64,000 nucleotides of DNA from JAJZQD01 sp021847735 (GCA_027324025.1 DAHVYW010000121.1:1-64000); one strand, 5' to 3'. Positions 24,928-34,800 are shown, counted from the stretch's first letter. A program made the numbers and translations. Notes: generated by a model not told the origin, from the letters alone.

Positions 24928-26058
24928 TTAACTCATAAAGGCTTCTATTACAATACCGGCAATATTCCTGGCAGCCAACCTGTTTAAAGCAGTCAGTTCC
25001 AGCCGGGCGCTCTGCTGTAAATCAAGCTGCTGTTTGACAGCAGCAATCAGATCTGTCCCGTCATTGACCTGCCTGCCCAGACGCTTTTTTACAAGAAAGG
25101 ACGCGTTCCTGACTTCCTGGCCGGGGATAGGTTTCCAAATTATAATGGGTAACTTGGCGGCCAGCGCCTCGGCAACTGTTATCCCGCCCGGCTTACTGAC
25201 AATTATATCCGCGGCAGCCATAAACTCCGGTATGTTGTCCACAAACCCGAACACCTTTACAGGTATCCCCAAATCCGCTATTAGCTTCTTTAGCCTTTTT
25301 TGAAGCCCGGTATTTATCCCGGTTACAACCATCAGCTGGACTTTTAGGTCAGATGAACCGATACACTTTACAACCTCGTCCAGGTCACCTAACCCAAAAC
25401 CCCCGCCCATCACCAGTATTGTTTTCAGATATGGGTTCAAACCAAGGTCAAGCCTAACCCGCTTTTTCCCGGCAACCCGGCCAAATTTCCTGCTGACGGG
25501 AATTCCCGTAGCCCAGACCATTTCCCCGGAGATACCCCCATCTGTAATATCAGGCAGCAGGTCAGGGGAGGCCGTAAAATACCCTTCCAGGTTGAGGCCC
25601 TTCCAAAAAGGATGAACAGTGTAATCTGTGATTAGCCCGGTAATAGCCGGCGTAACAGCACCTTTTCGCTCCCTCCACCTGCTCATGACCACTGCGGCAA
25701 AAGGATGGGTACATAAAATGACAGTTGGCCGAATTTCCTCAACCAATAAGTCCAGTTTTTGATAAAATGCCTGATTAATAATCAACTTCCATAGGAAGCT
25801 GTATCCATGCCTATCACGGTCAGACCTTTCGCCCTTTTCATAAAGCATCCGGTAAATATAAGGGGCCCTTTTAAGTATCTTCAGATAAATATGTATCAAA
25901 AGTTTGTTTAAGTAAGGCCTGGCAAATTCAAAAGGGTCGATGATATAAACTCCGGTTTCAGGACTTATCGTCCGAAAGGCTTCAATTAATGCTTCCGCAG
26001 CCTTCCGGTGTCCAAAACCGGCGGAATGTGTGCAAATAAGAACACGGTCTTTGGTCAT
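24928..26058 (-). CDS. MGDG synthase/UgtP-like glycosyltransferase
   Basis: A ~376-aa GT28-type enzyme. The N-terminal half (MGDG_synth family) begins RVLICTHSAGFGHRKAAEAL, with the glycine/histidine acceptor-site motif. The C-terminal Rossmann half has LVMGGGFGLGDLDEVV and the donor-binding MAAADIIVSKPGGITVAEAL. Relatives (UgtP/YpfP, MGDG synthase) glycosylate diacylglycerol at the inner membrane face. Acceptor identity is inferred. Upstream TTG/GTG codons exist, but ATG 26058 gives the canonical N terminus. It follows a GT2 gene by ~10 bp, suggesting a two-enzyme envelope glycolipid unit. Confidence 0.85.
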   Translation of the reverse strand: MTKDRVLICTHSAGFGHRKAAEALIEAFRTISPETGVYIIDPFEFARPYLNKLLIHIYLKILKRAPYIYRMLYEKGERSDRDRHGYSFLWKLIINQAFYQKLDLLVEEIRPTVILCTHPFAAVVMSRWRERKGAVTPAITGLITDYTVHPFWKGLNLEGYFTASPDLLPDITDGGISGEMVWATGIPVSRKFGRVAGKKRVRLDLGLNPYLKTILVMGGGFGLGDLDEVVKCIGSSDLKVQLMVVTGINTGLQKRLKKLIADLGIPVKVFGFVDNIPEFMAAADIIVSKPGGITVAEALAAKLPIIIWKPIPGQEVRNASFLVKKRLGRQVNDGTDLIAAVKQQLDLQQSARLELTALNRLAARNIAGIVIEAFMS

Positions 26059-26068
26059 ACCCGGCAAA

Positions 26069-26698
26069 TTACCCCTTCCCGACACATTTGGCAATCTCCC
26101 AGTACATCTTCAGCCGGGCCAGGAAGCCGCGGATAATCCCCAATTTTTCCTCTTTCATTATGTGGGTCATATCTTTCAATTCGACCTCAACCACAGATAT
26201 TCCTGCTGTTTTTACAAATCTCGTCAGTGCTACTTCCACCCCAAACCTGGTCATCTCCAGGTCGGACAAGTGTAAAAATAAGTCTTTCTTTACCGCTCTC
26301 TGCCCCGACAAATAGGGTGCAAAAAACTGGGCCAGGTCTGTAGCCAACCGGCCCTGTTCAAAAATTCCCACAGTCATTTCGGCCCGGCCTTCCAACACCG
26401 GCAGTAAAAGGTCAACCACATGCCCGGGTTGGAGCCCAATCAGGTCAGCATCCAGGAACAATACCACATTAGCCTCGGTATTGTTGATCCCGACCATCAT
26501 TGCCCCTCCCTTGCCCAGGTTTTCCGGTAGGGCGATTACTTTCGCCCCGCGGGATTCGGCAACCTCTGCAGTGTTATCAGTAGACCCGTCACTGACCACA
26601 ATAGTTTCATTTACAAATGGTACCTGTTTTACAACTTCGATAATTTCTCCAACAGTGCGTTCTTCGTTGTATGCTGGAATAATCACTGCTGTTTTCAT
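26069..26698 (-). CDS. Family 2 glycosyltransferase
   Basis: A ~209-aa GT-A fold transferase. KTAVIIPAYNEERTVGEIIE, VVSDGSTDNTAEVAE, NLGKGGAMMVGI and the metal-binding LFLDADL are clear. The short length and C terminus match polyprenol-phosphate or glucosyl-3-phosphoglycerate-type GT2 proteins without membrane anchors. ATG at 26698 follows GGGAGG. It lies 49 bp after proS and just before the MGDG-type transferase. Donor and acceptor are unknown. Confidence 0.87.
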   Translation of the reverse strand: MKTAVIIPAYNEERTVGEIIEVVKQVPFVNETIVVSDGSTDNTAEVAESRGAKVIALPENLGKGGAMMVGINNTEANVVLFLDADLIGLQPGHVVDLLLPVLEGRAEMTVGIFEQGRLATDLAQFFAPYLSGQRAVKKDLFLHLSDLEMTRFGVEVALTRFVKTAGISVVEVELKDMTHIMKEEKLGIIRGFLARLKMYWEIAKCVGKG

Positions 26699-26746
26699 AA
26701 AGGTTCCTCCCTTTTCACCGCGCTGGTACATAAATATTCGGGCGGT

Positions 26747-28474
26747 TTATGGAGTATGCTCGGCAATCTCATCTTCAACAATCTTCTTAATAAACTGGAC
26801 GGCCCCCTCCAGTTTAACAGTGTGCACATTTCCGTTCCTGCGATACTTAATTTCAACAGTACCTTCCTCCAGGGCCTTGGACCCGACCACTACCCTCAGG
26901 GGGTATCCGATAAGGTCAGCATCTTTGAATTTGACACCCGGGCGTTCGTTCCTGTCGTCAATAACAACCTCTATGCCTGCTTCCCGGAGAGAGTCATACA
27001 GGTTCAAGGCTAGTTTCATCTGCTCTTCATCCTTGGTGCTAACCGGGACAACAATGACATGGTAAGGGGCTATCGGCATGGGCCAGATAATCCCGTCATT
27101 GTCATGGTTCTGTTCTATGGCCGCCGCCACGGTCCGGCTGACTCCGATTCCGTAGCATCCCATGACCATCAACTGTTCCCTGCCGTTTTCGTCCAGGAAT
27201 TTTGCCCCCAGGGCTTTACTGTATTTGGTACCAAGCTTGAACACCTGCCCTACTTCGATTCCCCTGGCTTCCACCAGTTCTCCCAGGCACCTCGGGCACG
27301 GTTCCCCTGCTCGGACTAACCTTATATCTACCACCTCGTCAGGTGTGAAATCCCTTCCGGGGTTTACATTAATGAGATGCGCGTCGGTCTTATTGGCGCC
27401 TGTGACAGCATTTCTCATCAAAGTCACTTCTTTGTCGGCAATGATGCGGGCACCTTTCAGGTTGACCGGCCCGGCATACCCCGTAGCTGCCCCGGTCAGG
27501 TCCGTCACGGTCCGCTCGTCAGCCATAAACAGCTGTTGGGTTCCCAAGACATTCTGCAGTTTTATTTCATTTAGTTCCCGGTCACCCCTCACTAGAGCTA
27601 CTACTGTCTCAACCTCGGTCTGATACACCAGGGCCTTAATCAACCGGTCAGCCCCGGTATTCAGAAACTCTGCCAAATTTGCAATAGTCCTGACCCCGGG
27701 TGTCGACACCTCCTGGAGAGCCAGCATATCCTCACCTGAGGGGGCATCTGTTACCACCGCTTCCGCCTTTTCCACATTGGCTGCATAATTACAGTTGTGG
27801 CAATAGACAATGGCGGCTTCCCCCGAATCTGCCATAACCATAAATTCGTGGGTTCCCCCACTGCCGCCGATAGCACCCGGATCGGCTTCCACCGGCCTGT
27901 ACTTGAGGCCGCAGCGGGTAAAAATTCTTGAATAGGCTTCATACATCTTACGGTAGCTTACATCCAGACTGGCATCGTCCTTGTCAAAGGAATACAGGTC
28001 TTTCATAATAAATTCCCGCCCGCGCATCAAGCCGAAACGCGGTCTCCGCTCATCCCGGTATTTGTTCTGAATCTGGTACAAAAGAAGCGGGAGTTGTTTA
28101 TAACTCCTGACTTCCCCTCTTACCAGGTCGGTGATTATCTCTTCATGGGTCGGCCCCAGGGCAAATTCCCGGCCGTGGCGATCCTTGAGCCTGAACAATT
28201 CGTCCCCGTAAACGTCCCAGCGCCCTGATTCCATCCAGAGTTCGGCAGGCTGGATTATAGGCAGCATCAGTTCCTGTCCGCCTTTTTTGTCCATCTCCTC
28301 ACGCACTATCTGCATAACCTTTTTCATTACCCTGTACCCTAAAGGCAGGTAAATATAGACCCCTGAAGCCGCTTTTCTGATTAGCCCGGCCCTGAACATT
28401 AAAACATGACTTATTACCTCCGCTTCGGCCGGTACCTCCCTGAGGGTTGGGGCCAAAAGTTCCGATACTCTCAT
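26747..28474 (-). CDS. proS: Prolyl-tRNA synthetase (bacterial type with editing insert)
   Basis: A ~575-aa class II aminoacyl-tRNA synthetase that charges tRNA-Pro. Motif 1 region is near KKVMQIVREEMDKKGGQELM and motif 2 near KYRDERRPRFGLMRGREF. A YbaK-like editing insertion (~230-385) contains NTGADRLIKALVYQ and NKTDAHLINVNPGRDFTPDE. Motif 3 contains MGCYGIGVSRTVAAAIEQ, and an anticodon-binding domain ends the protein. ATG at 28474 is preceded by AGGGGAGG; the longer TTG/GTG-start version has no good site. Usual neighbour of rseP in Bacillota, here with ispG between them. Confidence 0.97.
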   Translation of the reverse strand: MRVSELLAPTLREVPAEAEVISHVLMFRAGLIRKAASGVYIYLPLGYRVMKKVMQIVREEMDKKGGQELMLPIIQPAELWMESGRWDVYGDELFRLKDRHGREFALGPTHEEIITDLVRGEVRSYKQLPLLLYQIQNKYRDERRPRFGLMRGREFIMKDLYSFDKDDASLDVSYRKMYEAYSRIFTRCGLKYRPVEADPGAIGGSGGTHEFMVMADSGEAAIVYCHNCNYAANVEKAEAVVTDAPSGEDMLALQEVSTPGVRTIANLAEFLNTGADRLIKALVYQTEVETVVALVRGDRELNEIKLQNVLGTQQLFMADERTVTDLTGAATGYAGPVNLKGARIIADKEVTLMRNAVTGANKTDAHLINVNPGRDFTPDEVVDIRLVRAGEPCPRCLGELVEARGIEVGQVFKLGTKYSKALGAKFLDENGREQLMVMGCYGIGVSRTVAAAIEQNHDNDGIIWPMPIAPYHVIVVPVSTKDEEQMKLALNLYDSLREAGIEVVIDDRNERPGVKFKDADLIGYPLRVVVGSKALEEGTVEIKYRRNGNVHTVKLEGAVQFIKKIVEDEIAEHTP

Positions 28475-28559
28475 AACAACAACCTCCCCTGTCAAAACAA
28501 TGAAGATTAAATCTTCTTCTATAATAACCACTTTCTGGGTTAATTAATATGGCAAAAAA

Positions 28560-29633
28560 TTAAGATTCCAAAGAACCTTTTCCAGTCATCAAACCTATTT
28601 CTTTTAAAAGCTCTTCAACCAGATCGGCTTCAGGGACTTTCCTGACAACTTGTCCCTTCTTAAACAACAGCCCAACCCCTTTGCCGCCGGCAATCCCAAC
28701 ATCGGCCTCCCTGGCTTCGCCCGGTCCGTTGACCACGCAGCCCATAATAGCCACCTTGATTGGCTCTTTTAAATGCTCTATCCTTTTTTCAACTTCCTCA
28801 GTAATTTTTATCAGTTCGATTTCCGTCCTGCCGCAGGTAGGGCAGGAAACTATGGTCGGCCCCCGCCGCCTTAAATCAAGGGACTTAAGTATTTCAAACC
28901 CGACACCGACTTCCTGCACCGGATCTCCTGTAAGGGATACCCGGAGGGTATCGCCGATCCCCCGGCTCAAGAGAGCCCCTATTCCCACAGCTGACCTTAT
29001 CGTCCCGGTCTTGGGAGTGCCGGCCTCAGTCACCCCTATGTGCAGTGGGTAATCCACCTGTTCGGAAATCAGGTGGTAGGCCTCCAGCATTAACGGTATA
29101 TCAGAAGCCTTGAGGGATATCTTAATATCGTTAAAATCATTTTCTTCGAGTATTCTTACATGTTCCAGGGCACTTTCTACCAACCCTGCCGGGGTAATCC
29201 CACCGTATTTTTCGAGGATGGCTTTGTTCAGGGAACCGGCATTAACCCCAATGCGGATGGGAACTTTGCTTTCCCTGGCCGCCCTGACAACCTCTTTAAC
29301 CTTACCGGCATCCCCGATGTTCCCAGGGTTCAGCCGCAGCCCGTCCACCCCGTTTGCTATAGCCTTTAAGGCTAACCTGTAGTCAAAATGGATGTCGGCA
29401 ATCACCGGAATGGAACTCGCCGTTTTAATAGGCCCCAATGCGTCAGCAGCAGTGCTGTCCGGCACTGCTACCCTTACTATTTCACAACCTGCCCGGACCA
29501 GCCGGTTTATTTGGGCCACCGTGGCACTGACATCCCGTGTGTCCGTATTTGTCATAGACTGAACGGAAATGGGGGCATTACCACCGACAGGTACATTTCC
29601 GACAAATATTTGCCTCGTCAAACGTCTTTGCAA
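28560..29633 (-). CDS. ispG: 4-hydroxy-3-methylbut-2-en-1-yl diphosphate synthase IspG
   Basis: IspG is the 4Fe-4S enzyme converting MEcPP to HMBPP in the MEP isoprenoid pathway. The 357-aa protein has the TIM-barrel start VGNVPVGGNAPISVQSMTNT, ADIHFDYRLA and LRLNPGNIG. The cluster-binding C-terminal part has SCPTCGRTEIELI and GCVVNGPGEAREADVGIAGG. TTG at 29633 has AGGAGG 7 nt upstream. It sits 11 bp after rseP and close to dxr, so two MEP pathway genes plus uppS and cdsA form a lipid-carrier block. Confidence 0.97.
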   Translation of the reverse strand: MQRRLTRQIFVGNVPVGGNAPISVQSMTNTDTRDVSATVAQINRLVRAGCEIVRVAVPDSTAADALGPIKTASSIPVIADIHFDYRLALKAIANGVDGLRLNPGNIGDAGKVKEVVRAARESKVPIRIGVNAGSLNKAILEKYGGITPAGLVESALEHVRILEENDFNDIKISLKASDIPLMLEAYHLISEQVDYPLHIGVTEAGTPKTGTIRSAVGIGALLSRGIGDTLRVSLTGDPVQEVGVGFEILKSLDLRRRGPTIVSCPTCGRTEIELIKITEEVEKRIEHLKEPIKVAIMGCVVNGPGEAREADVGIAGGKGVGLLFKKGQVVRKVPEADLVEELLKEIGLMTGKGSLES

Positions 29634-29644
29634 ACCCCCACCTC

Positions 29645-30754
29645 CTAACTCAACATCTGAACGATATCCTGATAAGTGATAACCACCATCAGCAGCAAAA
29701 GCAGGGCTAAACCCACCAAGTGGATAAAGTTTTCCTTCGACTGGTCAATAGGAGTCCCCCTGACACCTTCCAGGCCCAAAAACATCAGCCTGCTCCCGTC
29801 CAGGGCAGGAATGGGCAGAAGGTTGAACAGCCCAACCTGAATACTTAGAAAGCCGGCAATGTTAATAAGGGTAATAAACCCCATTTCTGCCGCCTTGGTC
29901 AGCTCATTGGTAATTCTGACCGGGCCGCTTAACTGTACCGGCATTTGCCGGGCCAGCATTTTCCCTATAAAGGTAACAGTCAGCCTGAGCACCTCGTAAG
30001 TCTTAATAATACCCAATTTAAGGGATACCAGGAATCCGGGCTTTTGTGTGGCATATTCGATTCCAATGAGGCCCCTCTGATTTTCCCGGTCCTTTTCCGG
30101 GACAATCTGAAACACCTTGGTTTCCCCACCCCGCTTGATTTGGAGCTTAATTTGCTTACCAGGGTTTTTATGGATAATATTGACAATGTCTTCCCAGGTT
30201 TTGACCGGCGTGTTATTGATTTTTTCTATGACATCCCCAGGTTTGATGCCCTTAACTGCCGCAGGTTTCCCTTCCAAAACCCTGCCGACTATGTTCTTAT
30301 TTAGCGGCAGGCCGAAGGCCGAAATGCTAATCGAAAACAACAAAATCGCCAGCATAAAGTTCATTAAGGGTCCTGCCACGATAATAGCCATCCTCTTTGG
30401 CACGCTTTTATGCATAAAACTGCGCTTGGGGTTGATAACAGAAGGGGAATCACCCTCTACGGGCGCCCCGGTATCGTTTACTTCTTTGCCTTCAGCTATC
30501 TTGGCCGCCTCTCTCTGGTCCTCTTCGGGGTCCATTCCGGCCATTCGCACAAAACCACCAAGGGGTACAACCCGTAAATTGTAGGCGGTCTCTCCCCTTC
30601 TGAACCCGGCCAGGCGCGGTCCGAAACCGATACTAAATTCATAAACCTGGACCCCCACTAATTTGGCAACAGTAAAATGTCCAACTTCATGAAATAGAAC
30701 CAGGAGCCCAAATACTAGTAACGCATATGGTAAATACATAATCTTTTCCGCCAT
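29645..30754 (-). CDS. rseP: Site-2 zinc metalloprotease RseP (RasP)
   Basis: An intramembrane protease of 369 aa. Zinc motif HEVGH is at residues 22-26 in the first membrane helix, and the third ligand motif is LDGSRL near residue 325. One PDZ domain (~150-225) contains IKPGDVIEKINNTPVKTWED. A charged insert (~78-108, EEDQREAAKIAEGKEV...) lies between helix 1 and 2. B. subtilis RasP cleaves anti-sigma factors, FtsL and signal peptides. The gene follows dxr by 2 bp, the conserved order. Confidence 0.95.
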   Translation of the reverse strand: MAEKIMYLPYALLVFGLLVLFHEVGHFTVAKLVGVQVYEFSIGFGPRLAGFRRGETAYNLRVVPLGGFVRMAGMDPEEDQREAAKIAEGKEVNDTGAPVEGDSPSVINPKRSFMHKSVPKRMAIIVAGPLMNFMLAILLFSISISAFGLPLNKNIVGRVLEGKPAAVKGIKPGDVIEKINNTPVKTWEDIVNIIHKNPGKQIKLQIKRGGETKVFQIVPEKDRENQRGLIGIEYATQKPGFLVSLKLGIIKTYEVLRLTVTFIGKMLARQMPVQLSGPVRITNELTKAAEMGFITLINIAGFLSIQVGLFNLLPIPALDGSRLMFLGLEGVRGTPIDQSKENFIHLVGLALLLLLMVVITYQDIVQMLS

Positions 30755-30756
30755 CT

Positions 30757-31926
30757 TTACACCTTCTTCAATATAGACGAGCCCGCATACCGTTTGGCTT
30801 CTTCTCGGGCCCAGCTATCACTCTGTAATATCTGTTGCATATTCGGCGAAGGTTTACAGGTGTGGTTAGCCATCACCTTTTCAACCAGGACCGGGATATC
30901 TGTAAAGCCGATTCGTCCTTCCAGGAACATGGCCACAGCCAGCTCATTAGCGGCATTCATTACTGCGGGCATCGTCCCTCCCGTTCTACCCGCTGCAAAA
31001 GCCAGGCTTAAACTGGGGAAATCCCCGGTTCTTGGGCTCCGAAAACTGAGTTCCCTGACAGCCAGCAAATCGAGTTTGGGGAAATCGTTTACCTGCCTTT
31101 CCGGGTATGTCAGGGCATACTGAATGGGAATCCTCATGTCAGGGATACCCATTTGGGCTATTACGGACCCGTCAACAAACTCCACCATGGAGTGAATAAT
31201 ACTCTGCGGGTGGGTTACAACCTCAATATTGTCCAACTCAACACCAAAAAGCCACTTGGCCTCTATCACCTCAAGGCCTTTATTCATCAATGTGGCGGAA
31301 TCAACGGTGATTTTGCGCCCCATGGACCAGTTCGGGTGTCTTAGAGCATCTTGAACTGTAACCGTGGCTAGTTCTTCCAGGGATTTATTTACAAAAGGCC
31401 CCCCGGAAGCGGTAAGAATCAGCTTGCTAATCTGCTCCCGTTTTCTCCCGTCAAGACACTGAAAAATTGCCGAGTGCTCACTGTCCACCGGCAAAATCCT
31501 GACACCCTTTTCCCTTACCAACGCCATGACCAGTTCCCCGGCGGCTACCAGGGTTTCCTTGTTGGCCAAGGCTATGTCTTTACCGGCCTTGATAGCCTCT
31601 ACTGTAGGAATTAAACCCAGTGTCCCGGTGACGGAGGTAACAACAAGGTCGGTTTCTTCTGCCACTGAGATTTCAACCATGCCATCGACCCCGGCCGTTA
31701 AAGCAACCTCCCCCGGAATCATAGCCCGAAACGCGGGTATATCTTCACTTCTTCCAATGCTCACTACCCTGGGCCTGTACTTTGCCACCTGCCGGGCCAG
31801 CTTATCCAAATTAGCCCCGGCGGCCAGGCCTGTTACCTCAAATTGATCAGGAAACCTGTCAATCACTTCCAGGGTCTGGCAGCCGATAGAGCCGGTACTC
31901 CCTAAAACAGCTATTCTTTTTTTCAT
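30757..31926 (-). CDS. dxr: 1-deoxy-D-xylulose 5-phosphate reductoisomerase
   Basis: Catalyses DXP to MEP with NADPH, the committed step of the MEP pathway. 389 aa, typical length. NADPH motif GSTGSIGCQTLEVI at the N terminus; LANKETLVAAGELV; metal/substrate motifs PVDSEHSAIFQCL, TASGGPF and HPNWSMGRKITVDSATLMNK. The gene follows an AI-2E family gene and precedes rseP, with 2 bp between. In B. subtilis dxr directly follows cdsA; here a transporter gene intervenes. Confidence 0.97.
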   Translation of the reverse strand: MKKRIAVLGSTGSIGCQTLEVIDRFPDQFEVTGLAAGANLDKLARQVAKYRPRVVSIGRSEDIPAFRAMIPGEVALTAGVDGMVEISVAEETDLVVTSVTGTLGLIPTVEAIKAGKDIALANKETLVAAGELVMALVREKGVRILPVDSEHSAIFQCLDGRKREQISKLILTASGGPFVNKSLEELATVTVQDALRHPNWSMGRKITVDSATLMNKGLEVIEAKWLFGVELDNIEVVTHPQSIIHSMVEFVDGSVIAQMGIPDMRIPIQYALTYPERQVNDFPKLDLLAVRELSFRSPRTGDFPSLSLAFAAGRTGGTMPAVMNAANELAVAMFLEGRIGFTDIPVLVEKVMANHTCKPSPNMQQILQSDSWAREEAKRYAGSSILKKV

Positions 31927-31976
31927 TGTGCCTTCTCCTATATGATACTATGCAGCAAAAACACTTAAAATACTGG

Positions 31977-33053
31977 TTAACTCTCTTTCCACCCAATAAG
32001 CCCAGCTGAAGCAAGGGCCTTTAAGGTAATGATAAACAGCGGGCCTGCGATAACACCTAACGGCCCTAAAAGCTGCAACCCCACATACATGGCCATCAGG
32101 GTAGCCAGTGGGTGCAGCCCCATCGAACTGGAGACAATCTTTGTCTCCAGAACCTGCCGGACTATCAAAACCACAGCATAAAGGATTAATAACTTTACCG
32201 CAAAAGCGGTGTCACCGGTAATAAACTCCCAGGTAATCCAGGGCAGGTATATCGAACTGGGGCCCAAGACCGGAATTAAATCGGCCAGGCCAATGATCAG
32301 GCCCATCAACAAAGCGTACGGGGCATCGATAATATAAAGGCCAATCAGGCTTTGCAGCATTGTAATAGAGATTAAAATCATCTGGGCCCTTACATAGCTA
32401 ATAATAGCCTGAAATATGTCCTTGGCAATATCCAGGCTTTTGCGCCCCCACGGCTCAGGAAGGACCTTCAACCAGTAATTCACAATAAGCCTTTTGTCTT
32501 TAGACATAAAGTATGTGGCAATTGCGCTGATAACGATTAGAATTACCCAAACCGGCACTGATGAAACCAGCTGCAGTAGAAAGTTAAGCAGCTTGCCGGT
32601 AAAAAACCGGGCTTTTTGCAAAATAGAGTCCAGGCTGTAAGCGGAACCGGCAATTTTGCTGTTAATAAAGTCAAGGACATCTGCAGGCAGAGTGAAATAA
32701 TACGATTCGACCCTGGTTTGAATCGACAGGACCACCGATTTTATATTGGCAACATATTGCGGTAGAAAAGTCGATAAATGAAGAAGTTCAGAAATCAATC
32801 TAGCTACTGCAAATGTTACTACCAAGCCCAAGCCGCCAAATACAGCCAGTAGGGCAACCCCCACTGCCGCCGCCCGCGGCAGCCGGCCTCTCTTCTGCAG
32901 GAACAAGACCAGGGGCTCAATAAAGATTGTCAGAAACACGGCTATAATAAAGGGAGCAAAAATAGGAGCGACATATTTCAGTAAAAGATAGACTACCGCA
33001 GTTCCCAAACCTATGTATATCAAAGTTTTAACCAGGTGCCTCAGAGCGCCCAC
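31977..33053 (-). CDS. AI-2E family (PerM-like) membrane protein
   Basis: A 358-aa protein with seven to eight transmembrane helices. Features include the N-terminal helix pair and the conserved region GLADLIPVLGPSSIYLPWI, followed by VLETKIVSSSMGLHPLATLM, typical of the AI-2E exporter superfamily (YdbI/PerM/YtvI). Some members are Na+/H+ antiporters, others of unknown role. The GTG at 33053 lies 1 nt after the cdsA stop, so it may be translated by reinitiation; no strong ribosome site is visible. It interrupts the usual cdsA-dxr adjacency. Confidence 0.87.
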   Translation of the reverse strand: MGALRHLVKTLIYIGLGTAVVYLLLKYVAPIFAPFIIAVFLTIFIEPLVLFLQKRGRLPRAAAVGVALLAVFGGLGLVVTFAVARLISELLHLSTFLPQYVANIKSVVLSIQTRVESYYFTLPADVLDFINSKIAGSAYSLDSILQKARFFTGKLLNFLLQLVSSVPVWVILIVISAIATYFMSKDKRLIVNYWLKVLPEPWGRKSLDIAKDIFQAIISYVRAQMILISITMLQSLIGLYIIDAPYALLMGLIIGLADLIPVLGPSSIYLPWITWEFITGDTAFAVKLLILYAVVLIVRQVLETKIVSSSMGLHPLATLMAMYVGLQLLGPLGVIAGPLFIITLKALASAGLIGWKES

Positions 33054-33054
33054 C

Positions 33055-33846
33055 TCAGTTCGTAATAAATAACCTTATATAATAGTATACCATAGGTGCC
33101 GTTAGGTAAAGGCTGTCAAACCTGTCAAGCATTCCCCCATGTCCGGGAATTAGCCTGCCGGAATCCTTAACCCCGGCCGACCGCTTTACTGCAGATTCTA
33201 ACAGATCCCCCACCTGACCGATAATTCCAGTCAACAGACCCAGCACTATATAATGTATAACCGGAATCCTATGTGTGATTATCCCGATTACAAGGGATAC
33301 CGCAACACTCCCGGCCACTCCGCCCAAAGCGCCTTCAACGGATTTGTTGGGGCTAAGGACAGGGGCAAGTTTATGCCTGCCAATATTTATGCCCACGAAA
33401 TAGGCAAATGTATCAGTACACCAGGTAGCTGCCAGCACTAAGAAAACAAAATGAAAACCATCAGGCAGCTGCCGGAGGTAAATGATGTGGGCCAGAAACC
33501 AACCGGCATATATAGGTGTAAACACTGTCGCTGACAAATCGGTAAAGGTAAAAGACGGGTAAACAGATATCAGGTAAATGATGCCGGCAGCCAATGTCAG
33601 GAAAAGGGCAAACTCAAACAGGTACCTGTCTTCATAATAGGTGGAAATGATAAACCCAAACCCGCCGGCGAGGGCACCCGGCAGCCAAGCGTGGATATCC
33701 ATCCTGTTCCAGAGGCGGCACATTTCAATAATACCTACCACCGCAATGATTAAAATGACTACTGATAATGGCAGCCCACCGTACCAAACTGAAAGCAGGA
33801 TAACCGGTATGCCTACCAACGCACTGAGAACTCTGTATAATAGCAT
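33055..33846 (-). CDS. cdsA: Phosphatidate cytidylyltransferase
   Basis: CdsA makes CDP-diacylglycerol from phosphatidate and CTP at the membrane. 263 aa with about seven to eight helices and the full C-terminal signature LLESAVKRSAGVKDSGRLIP followed by GHGGMLDRFDS, carrying the acidic metal-binding residues. Order uppS-cdsA is the conserved one; the uppS stop is 22 bp upstream. Confidence 0.96.
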   Translation of the reverse strand: MLLYRVLSALVGIPVILLSVWYGGLPLSVVILIIAVVGIIEMCRLWNRMDIHAWLPGALAGGFGFIISTYYEDRYLFEFALFLTLAAGIIYLISVYPSFTFTDLSATVFTPIYAGWFLAHIIYLRQLPDGFHFVFLVLAATWCTDTFAYFVGINIGRHKLAPVLSPNKSVEGALGGVAGSVAVSLVIGIITHRIPVIHYIVLGLLTGIIGQVGDLLESAVKRSAGVKDSGRLIPGHGGMLDRFDSLYLTAPMVYYYIRLFITN

Positions 33847-33868
33847 GTCTTCCGTATCACCGGCCCCA

Positions 33869-34666
33869 CTATTTTGATTTTAGTCCGCCAAATCGCCTTT
33901 GGCGGTTCTGGTAATCGACCACTGCTTCCAGCAAATGTTCCTTACGAAAATCCGGCCAAAGTACCGGAGAATACCAAAACTCCGAATAAGCTGCCTGCCA
34001 GAGCAAAAAATTGCTAATCCGCTGTTCACCCGACGGGCGAATTAACAAATCGGGGTCAGGCATGCCCGCAGTATATAAATAATTTGAAATTATATTCTCA
34101 TCAATATCATCGGGGTTAAGCTTGCCGACCGCCACATCACAGGCCATTTGCTTCACAGCAGCCGTTATTTCGTTCCTGCCGCCGTAATTTAGAGCCAGGT
34201 TTAAGATAAGCCCTTCATTGTCCTCTGTCCGTTTTTCAGCCTGATTGAGGGCCCCCCTTGCCTTTTCCGGCAGCTCGTTAATTCTTCCGATAGCTCTCAC
34301 CCTGACATTATTTTCATGCAAATCTTCAATTTCCTTATTGAGATATTCCACCAGAAGGTCCATCAATATATTAACTTCTATGGCCGGCCTTTTCCAGTTC
34401 TCGGTCGAAAACGCATAAACAGTCAAATACCCTATCCCCAAAGACGAACAGGTTTTGACTATTTCCCTGAGAGACTCTACGCCCGCCCGGTGGCCCATAG
34501 CCCGCGGCAGCCCTCTGCGTGTTGCCCATCGGCCATTACCGTCCATAATAATAGCAATATGCGTAGGTAACTTCCCCATATCCAGGGAATTATACAATTC
34601 CTCCACTTTTTCCAAACTGCTTTTATTATTGCGCACTCTCCATAAACTAAACCACTTGCGCACCAT
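33869..34666 (-). CDS. uppS: Undecaprenyl diphosphate synthase (cis-prenyltransferase)
   Basis: UppS elongates farnesyl diphosphate with IPP to the C55 lipid carrier for cell-wall synthesis. 265 aa. Signatures are HIAIIMDGNGRWATRRGLPR with the catalytic Asp, YLTVYAFSTENWKRP, ALNYGGRNEI and DLLIRPSGEQRISNFLLWQ. Start ATG has GGGAGG upstream. The gap to the preceding ferredoxin gene holds a terminator, so uppS probably starts its own unit, with a possible TTGGTT...TATATA promoter near 34727-34757 (weak). Confidence 0.97.
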   Translation of the reverse strand: MVRKWFSLWRVRNNKSSLEKVEELYNSLDMGKLPTHIAIIMDGNGRWATRRGLPRAMGHRAGVESLREIVKTCSSLGIGYLTVYAFSTENWKRPAIEVNILMDLLVEYLNKEIEDLHENNVRVRAIGRINELPEKARGALNQAEKRTEDNEGLILNLALNYGGRNEITAAVKQMACDVAVGKLNPDDIDENIISNYLYTAGMPDPDLLIRPSGEQRISNFLLWQAAYSEFWYSPVLWPDFRKEHLLEAVVDYQNRQRRFGGLKSK

Positions 34667-34800
34667 TTGTAGCCTCCCAAGGTTGTTACCACCATGTGGA
34701 TAGTTCCGTTTAATACGTATATATCTATTTTACATCTTTAGAACCAAAGTTTCTATCGAAACCTTTGATAATACGCCACTTCTAAATACTTCTCCATACT

